64,000 bases of DNA from Takashimella koratensis (lineage: Eukaryota; Basidiomycota; Tremellomycetes; Trichosporonales; Tetragoniomycetaceae), in NCBI GenBank assembly GCA_003116875.1, contig BCKT01000008.1, forward strand, positions 571,204 to 635,203, read 5' to 3'. How positions within the stretch are numbered: the first letter of the stretch is position 1; each line of letters opens with the position of its first letter. A model generated the notes under the pieces. It ran no database searches, had not been told where the DNA came from, and saw only the letters and a list, made by a program, of their open reading frames with translations. A program made the position numbers and the translations under genes. This document shows positions 35,001 to 45,863 of this stretch, one piece after another.

Positions 35001-35704
35001 ACGTCTATCAGCAGCAGCCGCAGCAGTCGCAAGGTTCGACACTCCCGCCCGTTCCTCAAGGCTACGACTACACCCACCCGCAAGGCAACGGGTACCCCGC
35101 GAACCCGGCGCCGCATGGGTCGAGCTCCTCTTCGTTGATTGGTGGACCAGCCGTCGGAGGCACCGCGTACTTTACCAAGCGCATGAGCGGGAAGCGGTCA
35201 AGTTCCGAGAGCCAGATGACAGAGACATCGGCGACTTCGAGTCAGTCGCCTGCGACACCCTACACCAACGCTGCGCCAGAAATCCGAGGCGCGACACCGG
35301 TTTCGAGGCAGAACAGCCAAGACGACAACGTCTCCGCTGCGATCATCACAAACAGCAGCGCGGCCCGAGCCCACTCTACCTCTGCCCATACCCTCACGCA
35401 CGCACATACCAACGGTGGAGGCGCAGCGTCACCCTCGGTCCTCGTCAAAGTCCGATCAGGCGAATCGTCCTTTGTCATCGGCGTCACACCCGATGTCTCG
35501 TTCAGGCTGCTGTACGATAAAGTCGTCAAGAAACTACGACTGTGTAGTAGTCGACACGCGAATGTGGGGTTGGGAGACTATTCGGTCGTCAAGATCAAAT
35601 GGTTGGATTGTGATGGGGACGAAGTGGCGATTAAGAATGATGCGGATGTCCAGACGATGTTCTTGGAGACTGGAGAAGAGCAGATCCAGTTGATTGCCAA
35701 CTAG
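32004..35704 (+). CDS. CDC24: Cdc42 guanine-nucleotide exchange factor Cdc24
   Basis: RhoGEF that activates Cdc42 at sites of polarised growth. Exon 1 (MSISRRRVGSVSQRNDSP) splices at 32101 to QNSLALKTAALSSTKSLFQM. The CH-like N-terminal region follows (SHMCHVFRLGSPLCHLFNLL, then KTCQKYIAMFCMAMKQR, about 32370-32770). The DH domain starts at KSVEELVASERSYVQELEIL and continues through FQRKFLIKLE, YCANYLDATRVINEYM and the signature MIKPIQRITKYGLLLDAVL (about 33090-33780). The PH domain spans the region from EYHVFLFEKMMLCCKEI to SDDQMKKWSDKVMELA (about 33840-34205). A long Ser/Pro/Gln-rich disordered region (34210-35420) precedes a C-terminal PB1 domain (SFVIGVTPDVSFRLLYDKVV, VKIKWLDCDGDEVAIKNDAD) that binds the Bem1 scaffold. 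Length near 1,130 aa is typical of basidiomycetes. Confidence 0.94.
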
Positions 35705-36443
35705 CCCGAGGAGCAGGCAGGGGCTAGGATGGAATAGGGAGAGGGGGAGGATAGCGAGTAGAGGTTGAGTTGGAAGTCGAGGTTGTCGATTTGTCAGGTT
35801 ATCTAAAACGCACGAATCGCTTTTCACACACGCATACACAGGTTTTTCCTTCTTTTCTATCACGGTTCCCTTACTCTATTCTCTAGTCGGTAACATCTGT
35901 CTGTTTCATCTGTTTTTCTTCTCTTCCCTCATCTGTCCATCTTGTCCTAGTCCTACTCGGTTCCCGTTTCCATCTTGCGTCTAGTATCAACGAAACTGAG
36001 CGTAACGATCTCGTCGCGTGAGGTGTGGAGCTACACTCACAGAGAGAGAGAAAGAGAAAGAGAGGGAGGTTTTAGTCATATCATATCTTTGTATCACTAT
36101 TGTACGACTGCGACGAAGGAGTCGGGGTTTCTGGGTCTGAGGGGGGGAGAGGAGAGGAGAGGGTTTTGGGTCATTTTGATCTGGATGTAGATGTCGATGC
36201 AGAATCTTGACCACGAATATCTGGTTGGTTGCCTGGTTGCCTTGATGTCTTTTGCCACTCGGTGATTATTGCCACTTTGGGTGGCGACTGGGGACGCACC
36301 GATCTCCTCAGCCATGTCCACTGTCCTGCCTAAAATCAATATCAACAATCCTGTCATCCTCTCATCCTCTCATCCCCTCATCCACCACCCATCACCCCCT
36401 ACTTCCCCACCGCGTACCCATCCACAACCGACTCCCGCCCGCC
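35705..36443. other. Intergenic region CDC24 to MGM101
   Basis: 739 bp. The first 250 bp is T-rich, as for a 3' untranslated region, followed by a purine-rich gaga stretch near 36035-36068. The last 120 bp before the MGM101 start is a C/T-rich leader. No gene is seen. Confidence 0.45.
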
Positions 36444-37964
36444 ATGCGCGCCTTTACCCGGTCCATCCTCCCTTCTACGCGCCTTTCGACCGTCCGTCCC
36501 TTCTCCACCTCCCCATTCTACCTCGCTGCTGCCGCTCCTTCACCCTCCTCTTCCTCTTCTCCCCGCCGATTCGTGCGCAAAGCCGCTCCCCCCTCTACTT
36601 CCACCCCTTCCACCTCATCCACCCCTGCCTCTGCATCCTCCTCTACGTCTTCTCGATCCGCGCCGGTGTCTTTGCCTCAATTCGAAGAAGATTTCCCACT
36701 CCCACCGCTTCCCGAGTCCTCGAACCCCGGTCCAGCGCTTACCCCGACGCCTAGCCCGCCGCTCACTGCTCTACCAGGGGCAGAATACGTGCCTCTCCCT
36801 TCGGTCCCAGGCTCTGTCGGCGAGAGTGCACCGCTCGGTGCCGCCGGTGTGGGCGGTGCGGTCGGTGCGAGATTCGCAGGTGAAGCCCCAGGATTAGGAA
36901 CAGCCACTGCGACAGGTGCCGATGATTGGAGTACGAGTTTCAAGGGGCTCAGCGAGAGACCGTTTGATAAAGAAGTCGCAGAGGCGTTGTTGCGGCCCCT
37001 AGAGGCAGATGACGTGGAGATCAAGCCTGGTGAGTCGGATCGTGGATTTCCATAGCGATGATACTAACACCAACACCAGATGGCCTCCTGTACCTCCCCG
37101 AAATCAAATACCGCCGTACTCTCAACGCCGCGTTTGGGCCAGGCGGTTGGGGTATGGCGCCCCGTGGCGAGTCGAACATTGGTCCGCGTATCGTCTCCCG
37201 TGAATGGGGACTGGTGTGTCTTGGCCGGTGAGTGCGGTCGGCGGTCGTGTGACCGTGTGTATGCTTTCGGTGGTTTGATGTGTTGTGCGGGGAAAATGCG
37301 TTGGCTTTGTCGATTTTCTGTCACGACCCAGGACATCCGCATCGTGTCGATCTGCAGATGCTTGCCTCGAGAAGAGCTGGTTGCTGACTCTGATCTTTTT
37401 CCTTACCACTCTCGCACTTCACCGTTCTCGGACATGTCACCTCCCGACTGACTCAGCCTCGTCGCTATCGCCCGAGGAGAGCAAGAGTACTTTGACCCCT
37501 CAGGCGTTCCGACTGCTATCGAGGCATGCAAGAGTAACGCCCTCATGCGGTGTTGCAAGGACCTCGGGATCGCTTCGGAGCTATGGTAAGTCTCTCGAGC
37601 TGGTCACATACACCAAAGGCAACAGGCGGGTCTTGGCGTGGAATACGAAGCGCATCGTGATGCTGCATCGCTTTCATCATGCGTAAGAGTCGCTGACGGG
37701 TCACAGGGACCCACGGTTTATTCGCGAGTTCAAGTCAAAGCACTGCACCGAGGTCATGGTTGAGCACGTCGTGCAGAAGAAGAAGTGAGTTCGATCATCG
37801 AAACCGGTAGTGGTGTTACCATCATAAGTTCCCTTTGCTGATTAGAGTCATCAACCTACCACTCCTCCCTCGTGATCATTCCATCTGACCCTCCTTGTAG
37901 GCGCAAGCTGTGGAGGAAAAAAGAGGCCAAGTTTGACTACCCATACAAAGAGCTTGCCAAGTAA
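36444..37964 (+). CDS. MGM101: Mitochondrial genome maintenance protein Mgm101
   Basis: Rad52-like single-strand annealing protein of the mitochondrial nucleoid, needed for mtDNA recombination repair. The presequence [20 protein letters not shown] is Arg/Ser/Thr-rich and acid-free, and a long Ser/Pro/Ala-rich segment runs to about 36900. The conserved core is carried by small exons: [20 protein letters not shown] with [32 protein letters not shown] with [20 protein letters not shown] and [21 protein letters not shown], and a final exon [20 protein letters not shown] ending at taa 37962-37964. All blocks match the family. The N-terminal extension of about 190 residues is longer than in yeast. 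Confidence 0.94.
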
Positions 37965-38993
37965 TTTTCAGCAGCCTCTGCTCCTCAGCCGTGTTGGTGG
38001 TTTCAGTGTTCGTGCTGCGCTCGGTATTCCCCTGATTGGTCTTGTAATTGGTAGGAGATAGCTCGTAGATGTAGTAGAAACTACGTCTGAGGCTGTGGCC
38101 GCAAGGATGGACGCCCCTCGCCCAGTGCAGTCCGGCAGTGGTTTTGGCTGACTCAAGTACGCCAATCGAGGCAGCTGACATGACGGGGCTCATGCACGAT
38201 TCCTCTTCGAAGCCATACACTTTTCATCCTTCGGTTCAGAGCGGGCCCCCTCCCTTCGGGGTAGCTGCACAACCTCCCCTTCACTCCGTCTATAGCAAGT
38301 GCGACGCTGGGGAAGCGGCGATCAGTCCAAGGATCGCAAGGAGTTAACCTTGTCTTGTACCGAGGCTGTCCCTGCTTGGTCCTTTGCCCCGCGGATAGTA
38401 GTCTACAGGCACTTTGCCCGAAGACGAAATGTTGACGGCTGATTTTCACGAGGAATGTCTCGGTGCCCATTTACGGGCTCAATCCGCCTACTCCTTCTCA
38501 CGCAAGGTATGTTTCCCACGCCCAGAATAAACTTTTGACCCGCGCCAAGCCTTGTCCCGTAATGTTCAAATCGCCTGACCTGGGCCTGGGAAGATTAATG
38601 ACCGTAAGGTTTTTCCTCCCTCCCTCCCTCCCTCCCTCCCTCCTTCCCTCATCCGCAACTCTTCAAGCTCAACCGTCCCTCTTAAACATACAATACGGAG
38701 TAGGCGGTTCCTCTCGTTTCCGAGCCGAGCCCATTCTGGATCTGTAATTGACACGCGTCGTCCGAGAGCAGAGCGACTCATCAAGCCGTACGCCTACACG
38801 ATGAGCTTTGCATTTCACAGGTTAGACCCGCCAGGAACACGCGGATACACCATATGTTCCTGGTGACGACGGGAAGAGGCAAGTCAGCTTACTACCGATG
38901 CTTTACCCGGGGGACCGAATGATAAATGTGATATATGTACCTACCAGCGGGCGAAGCCCAACGTCAGCAGCTCAATCACTCTTCATTCTCAGT
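37965..38993. other. Intergenic region MGM101 to membrane-protein gene
   Basis: About 1.03 kb without a supported gene. It contains a (ctcc)n tract at 38616-38643. The reading frame of the next gene stays open upstream to an in-frame ATG at 38898, but I treat 38898-38993 as leader. Confidence 0.45.
38616..38643 (+). repeat. CTCC tetranucleotide repeat
   Basis: Seven or so tandem ctcc units in the upstream region of the unknown membrane-protein gene. Confidence 0.9.
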
Positions 38994-41900
38994 ATGAATG
39001 CGCCCCATCGCCAATCCCCATTCAACACGCCTTGGTCCAGCGACGGAACTCCTGCGAGCGTCGGCCACATGCTACTTGTGGCGTTTGGCCTGGCGGCAGC
39101 TATTTCCCTCGTCCTGGCTGGCATTCGCATATACCAATCTACTAAAAATTCGACCCCCGGCGACGACAAACCTCGACTCGTCTTCAGTCTTCGAATCGTC
39201 TCGTACTTTTCCATCGTCGCATGCTTTGTCTTCTCGTTAGCAATCGTTCTCATTTTGTTGGGAGAGTCTATCGTTGACGACTCTTCGCATTGGCTGCCGA
39301 GCCCCGTGGCGCGCCTCTTCATTCAAACGATCTTCCGGGCACGCCTCTCGCTTACCTCGCTGTTTGACTCGGATCAAATCCTCGTATCGACAAGACCAGT
39401 CTGCCCACTGGGTAGTGATACTCAAGGAACCCCATCTCTCTTCCTCATCACCGGTTTCCTTCCCCTCCTCAGCTCGACAGGCGCCGACCTATGGGAGTGC
39501 TACTCGGGTGCCGGAGTCGTGAACCCTCTGTTCGGATTGATGATCGGCTCGCCTATCGGAGCGTTGGGTGTTTTCAAAGCCGGGTTGAAGAAGACTCTCC
39601 CTCGAGAGGTTCAGGCGTTGGGATGGTCGTTCATAGATATCCTCGGTTCCCGGGAGCAGTTCCGAAAGTATCGAGCGTACATCTCACCCCCGTGGGCTCT
39701 GGATACGTCGAAATCGTTCAAAGGCTTCTGCTTTGTCAAGGTAAAGCTGACGAAGCCGGGGAATACTATAGACTTTAAAGCGCCGGAAGCTGCGAAGGAA
39801 TGGACGTACTCGCACTCTGCCGTTTGGGGTCCAGAGGCACCAAAGGCTCGGTTTCGCTCACAGGATCCCGTTCAACATCGGTTAGGCGACTATCTCTTCA
39901 ACGACAACGAAGACCTGCTACACCTTTCCGCTCAAACTGTCGTCACGGAGCAAACCATCAAGGAGTTCAACAATTCTCTCTGGGGGGCCGGCATACGCTA
40001 CCTCGTCTTTTGCGTGGTGACTCTCCTTGGCTCCGCATTACCATTGTTGGTGCTGGTCGGTCATTGGGAGATCCCAATGTCCAGCCTCGCCAAGTTCCAA
40101 CTGGCAACCGTGGGGGTGTGGTTCTTTCTATCGCTGCTATACGGTCTACTTTCCTTCTGGGCCGGTTGGATGGCCTTGCGTATCAAAAAGGATGATTCCG
40201 AGTCGGCTTTCGAAAGTAAGTACGGACGTCAGACAGTTTCATCGCTCTTTCATCAGTTGACTTGTCAAGGCACCCTTTCAAAGACACTTCGAAGCTACTG
40301 GCAGGTCGATTCTCAACAGTATAGACTCAGCACGTTCTATAACGAGTGTCCACGTTACGCCCAAGCCGGGTTTCGTAGCAGGAACCACCTCCGGCTATCG
40401 GTATGTATCGGGGGTATCGAGCTGGTGCTTGCGATTTTCAACGGACTCGCATTTGTCACACTATTCGACGCCAGCTTTTCGTTATTGAACTGCAACGTCG
40501 TCAGTGGGATACTCTGCCTACTCAGCCAACTTATCGTGATTATTATCCGCTTCGCAATTGTCTTGCCCACGGCTCACGGATCCAGCTTCGTTCCCAAGCT
40601 TTATGACGACGTCACAATCCGCAGAGAGGTACAAGAAAGCGTCTTTGGCCTCAAAGACCACAACGATCCTTCAGATTTCTTCGGCAAGGGGTTTCTCGGA
40701 TCTCTTCGAACCACATGGATCGCAAAACATTGCCTGATAATGAAGACAACGCTTCATGGAGGCTATTTCAAATTCTTGCCTACGAAAATGATCGTTCACG
40801 ATATGCCACCAGATGACATATCGGACACTCCACGAGTTGGTCGACCTCGCATCGTTTTGCCGACGACTTGCTTGATCGATGGCGATGTTCTGATCAATAT
40901 CATCATGCAAACTGGCTTGCCGCTCGACTGGTTCAGGCGCAAGCCGGGCGAACGTCCCGCCAGCCCTCTGCCCGAATTTATCAAAAAGGTCAAAAAGGCT
41001 ATCGCCACCGACGCGACATACCTGCTTCGATATATTCCTCCTTGTGGCCGTCATTCGGCTAAGTTGGCGGCCGTTCGGCTTCCTCCTGAGCCTGGCGCCG
41101 CGATTGGACGCCGTAAATGGGCAATCATCCTATCCGACAACGCTACAGAGCCGGCCGAAAGCGAAGCGTTCGAAGATCGAACCGTCACTTGGAAACAACT
41201 AGTCAACAATCTATGCAATGCCAAAGACTTCAATGGCACCGCAACAGAAAACATGCAAAAGCAGGCAAAGGAATACCTCATGCACATTTTGCAGCACCAA
41301 CCAAACCTGCAGAATCAGGCTATCACGGACGAGGACTTGCAGAAGATATTCCCCGAGTCGCTGTTGGGAAGCCCTTTCGTCATCCTTGCAAAGACGATTG
41401 CTACGTCCTTGAGGGCGAAAGCGGACGTACGTCATTCCGCTCTAGACCCTGACAGGCTCGACATCGATATCGGTGCTCCGCTATATGCAAAAGGTAAGCG
41501 GCATTCACGGATTACCATCGACCCAAACAACAGGGTATTGACTTTTTGCTAGACATTCCTACGGCTACCAAAACGTCCAGATGGAATGTACCGCACGTTT
41601 TAAAAAAACTCTTGACGACACCACAGGTCGGGGACAATCTCGGGGCCGATATAAACCTTTCCCGGCGGCCTTCACAATCGGAACATGGACCAGATACTCA
41701 GCTGGACAAAGGTTCCTTGGTCAGATTTGTGAATCCGGTGTCGACTTCAGGCCTCCATCCAAACACCGGGAATACCACCGCAGCTACGAGTCAGTTTTGT
41801 TAAACAATTCCCAGCCAGATTTTTGCTAACCAGGCTCTTGTTAGACGACTTGTCAGAAAGGACAAGTGTCGGATCTGCCTCTGACACTCCGGGCCCAGAA

Positions 41901-42774
41901 GGTAATTAGATATGAGCTTCAAGATAACTGATGTCATCGTTCCACAGTGTACAATCCCGATGTGATCATCTGCCGGCAGGACATTCGAAGACCCAAGGGT
42001 CGTGGAAGCGGGGAGGTAGTAGTATTGGAACTCGCCCAAAAGATTGATGTCCAAACGATTTTGTTTGAAGGCGTTGCCCAATTGAACGAAGACAGATTTG
42101 ATCACAAAAAAGTCCGACGCATTCGTTTTGACGGACGAGCCCGATCCTTGCCCACTTGTATCGATTTGGCAAATACTGAGAACGAACCGGTAGAAAGCGA
42201 AGGTGTTGAAGGATCATCGAATCAAGGGAATGTAACGACACAAAATTGCCTTGGGTCGGCCTTGCCAGCATCTACGAGTCTGCCTCAGTCACTGACTGAT
42301 CATGCTGCATGGTCAAGCGAGAGACGAGAAGAGAGCAGTTCGATGCGATCCCCGCGAGGCCCTCGCAAATTGGATACCTGGTCTGCAAGCAGGCACTCCA
42401 ATTCAATTAATGGGGATACCGTGCTCGTTCAAACACCTTCGACGTCAGCGCTCGTCTCACCTTCTGCTCCTAGAATAGAGCCAAATCCCAATCCAGCCAA
42501 CCCTCCAGCGGAGGAGTCGTCGACCATGCCATGGGCTGAACTTTTTTTCCGAGACATTGCAACTCACGAGACCTCACAGGAGATGTTGGACGACAGGGAG
42601 GATAAGAAAAAAGACAGAGGGGTGGACAATTGTCTTCATTTCGCGTGGCAAAAGGGAGATCTGGTGATCATTGATCCCTCGCGTAAATCTGCCCGTCCAA
42701 AGTGGTACCGTAGACTTTTCCCTTTTGTTCGCAATGGTCTCAATAGGACCGATACCACGACCTCCACCGGATAG
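38994..42774 (+). CDS. Unrecognised multi-pass membrane protein, about 1,206 aa
   Basis: I do not recognise the family. Exon 1 (38994-41493, 2.5 kb) is by far the largest intron-free stretch outside the CDC24 exon. It is followed by 41553-41789, 41845-41901 and 41948-42774. All three joins use GT-AG sites and keep frame, and together they turn separate open frames into one protein ending PSTG-type Ser/Thr-rich sequence at 42774. Six hydrophobic segments are visible: residues about 26-47 and 68-92 near the N-terminus, then about 332-358 (YLVFCVVTLLGSALPLLVLV), 367-395, 465-490 and 497-525. The last 680 residues look soluble, with a poorly conserved-looking Ser/Thr-rich end and a basic KW.R stretch at the C-terminus. 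An upstream in-frame ATG at 38898 would add 32 residues. It could be a transporter- or channel-like protein; no function should be assigned. Confidence 0.75.
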
Positions 42775-43053
42775 CTAGACCATTTCTGCTCATATGTGAT
42801 AATACTGCGGTCACTTTTGACTGTCGCGGGAATCGGTTCCTTGATGAAATAGGTGCAGCTGCCACCGGATTTTGCCACTCGGTTTCTATGGTATTTGCTC
42901 GTGCTTTTGTTTTCATTTTGCCGTCACTCGGATTTCACTCCTTTCTCCATCGTCCATCTCTCTCTCTCTCTCTCGTGGTCGCTTATCCACCAGACCTCAC
43001 CTCGTCTCATACCACAACATCTTCCTTGTATCCATCTCTTCGATAGCACCCAG

Positions 43054-45388
43054 CATGTCGTCCGACGGTGAGGGTGAGGACTTCTACTACGATGACGACG
43101 ATGACCAGGGCTTTGGGGTCGACTCGGAGATGATTGATCGTGCGTATTGCCGCTTGCACCTTTGTATCCACTTATTCCCTCCCCCTCTCCACCTGCACCT
43201 CCGTGTTTCGCCACACTAACGCCCTACCCTTCCCTTAGACGACTCCGAGTCCGAGCCCGATGTGTACGACGTTGTGAGCCCCGGTCTCGACGGTGAGTGA
43301 TATCGGCCGATCCTAGTGTGGAGAGGTCCGTGGGAATCACATTTTGCTAACTCAACGTGCGGAACAGACGAGCCAAGGCGAAAACCCTACGATGTCGCGT
43401 ATAAAGTCAGGTCTGTCGCAGAGATCCTCGAGATGCAGAACAAGGAGATTCAAAAGGTCCAAACCCTGCTTGAGGTGCCAGTGAGTCTTCATGCTCAATG
43501 CGTGAGATGCGTTTGATGGTGGGTTGTTCCGCGCTGATTTTTCATTAGCCATCGACCGCCGCGACTCTCTTGCGACACTACGCGTGGAATTTGGAGAAGC
43601 TGCAGGAGCAATTCTGGAACGACCCGAGCTCGGCACTGGCACAGGCTGGTCTCTCGCCGCCATCGTCACCCGTCACCCACGCGACCGTCGTCCCTTCTCC
43701 CACCCTCTCCCCTCGCCGCGGTCTCGGCGTTCGCAACACCCGCGGCTCCTCCTCCACATCCCCCGTCTCTCCCTCGCGGCGCATGCGTCTTCCTCCTCCT
43801 TTACAAACACCTTTTTCTGGCCCTTTCGAATGCCCGATCTGCTGCATGGACTTTCCTACGGACAAGGTCGCGTCGACCACGCTCGCCCTCGGATGCGGGC
43901 ACAGGTTCTGCCGAGATTGCTGGGTGGAGTATATCACGGGCAAGGTGAAGGGTGAAGGCGAGAGTGCGCGGATACAGTGCATGGAGGGAGGTTGCAACCG
44001 CGTCATCCGCGAGGAGATTGTCGACAGTCTCGTCAGCTCGGACGTCTCCAAGCGGTGAGTTCGATGGAAAGAAGCATAGCCGATATCACTTTTGCTGATC
44101 ATCAACCAGGTATCACGAGTTGCTAAATGCCGCGTTCGTTGCCGACTCTCCAAACCTGCGATGGTGCCCCCATCCAGGCTGCGAGAACGCCATCGAGTGT
44201 TCGCAGGCGCCACCGCGGATGCTCAACCAACTGGTTCCCACAGTCGTGTGCAAGTGCGGCCACGCATTATGCTTTGGGTGAGTTTAAGCAGATGACATAA
44301 TCGTACTATTTACTTGCGAATGCCGGCCCGTCATCGCTGACACTAGTCCGTTAGATGCGGGTACGCGGCCGATCACCGACCGGTATTGTGCAAGATTGTC
44401 AAGCTGTGGGAGAAAAAGTGCGCGGACGACTCGGAGACGGCAAACTGGCTCAACGCGAACACGAAAGAGTGCACAAAATGCCAGTCGACGATCGAGAAGA
44501 ATGGCGGGTGCAAGTGAGTCGACATGGCTGAGCAATTCGCTCCGTATGCTGATACAGCCGTTTACCTCAGCCACATGACGTGCAAGAAGTGCAAGTGGGA
44601 GTTCTGCTGGGTGTGCATGGGGCCGTGGTCGGAGCACGGGACGAGCTGGTACCAGTGTAACCGGTTTGACGAGAAGAGTGGAGCCGAGGCGCGTGACGCT
44701 CAGGCAAAGAGCCGTCACAGCCTAGAGAGGTACCTACATGTACGTACTCGATGTGGGAAGGAAGATGGAACTTGAACGCTGACAAGCGCGATAGTACTTC
44801 AACCGCTGGGCGAACCACGAGCAGTCTGCGCGACTTGATGCCGACTTCCACAAAACGACGGAGAAGAAGATGGAGCAGATGCAGAACAGCGGCAACTTGT
44901 CCTGGATCGAGGTCCAGTTCGCGAAACAGGCCGTCGACGTGGTGATCAAGTCGCGTATCTTGCTCAAGTGGTCGTACTCGATGGCGTACTAGTGAGTCGC
45001 TGCGTTGGCTCAGCTGAGGCGTTGATGCGCCGGTGCTGATGACCTATCAGCTTGAAGCGAAACAACATGACCGAGCTGTTCGAGGATAATCAGAGAGATC
45101 TGGAACGCGCAGTAGAGGAGCTAGGGTACAAGTTGCAAGAGACCAACATTGTGGATACTGCTTCGATCAGCCAGCTCAGATCGGACATTACAAACTTGTC
45201 GGTGAGTAACGCAGCTAAATCTTTACATTGTAAGAGAGCTGACTTGGGTACAGGCGTATGTGCAAAAGCGACACGATATCTTGCTTGATGACACGTTGAA
45301 GGGATACCTCGAGGTACGTCCGCTAAAACCGCTGGGCGCTTCAGCTGACAACCCTCAGCGTCGCTGGGAGTTCTCCGTCGATGTGTAA
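43054..45388 (+). CDS. HEL1: Ariadne-type RBR E3 ubiquitin ligase
   Basis: RING-between-RING ligase of the Ariadne/HHARI class, which takes ubiquitin from an E2 on RING1 and passes it through a RING2 cysteine. The N-terminus is acidic ([20 protein letters not shown]), followed by the UBA-like region [24 protein letters not shown]1 runs [34 protein letters not shown]. The IBR follows with [41 protein letters not shown]2 has [35 protein letters not shown]; the catalytic Cys lies in the GGCNHMTC block. The Ariadne autoinhibitory helices come after ([32 protein letters not shown]), ending RRWEFSVDV and taa 45386-45388. At least nine introns interrupt the gene. Cdc53/cullin partnership is known for animal relatives and only inferred here. 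Confidence 0.93.
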
Positions 45389-45863
45389 TTGCATCGAAAC
45401 TAGCATCGTTCACGACCCCTCATCGAACCTATGACATCGTGGTCCATAGCTAACCCCTCTCTATTCCCATATACCCATCGGGACCATGACCAGTCGAGAT
45501 ATTCGCATAGGAGGGCACTTGTGTGCCCGGTGAGAGAAACCACTTCTTGCCTCAGCTAGTATCGCCCAACCCATCTTCCCGCTTGTAGCAAATACACCAC
45601 GCTCTTTGTTATACTGTACCAGCTATTCGTACATCCACAGGCCGCATGGTCCTCATGCCATGACACGTCGCACCTTCACCCGCACCTACATCTGACCATT
45701 CAGTTTGATTCGTTTGACTGACTCGACTTGGGTTGGGGACAACAAAGGAAAACTTAACCGAAACCAACAAAAACAAAATCACTTCGAAATTTGTCAACAT
45801 ATTATTATCCTTCCTTTCCTCTACTATTCACCTCTCCACAACTCGACGGGTCACAACAGGCCC
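45389..45863. other. Intergenic region, Ariadne gene to DUF1308 gene
   Basis: 475 bp. The last 100 bp before the next start is A/T-rich (aaaacaaaatcacttcg, attattatcc), consistent with promoter and leader. No RNA gene found by eye. Confidence 0.4.

Noticed and set aside
38898..38993. Earlier in-frame ATG for the unknown membrane protein
   Set aside because: The extra 32 residues have no features and the DNA looks like leader; kept only as an alternative start.
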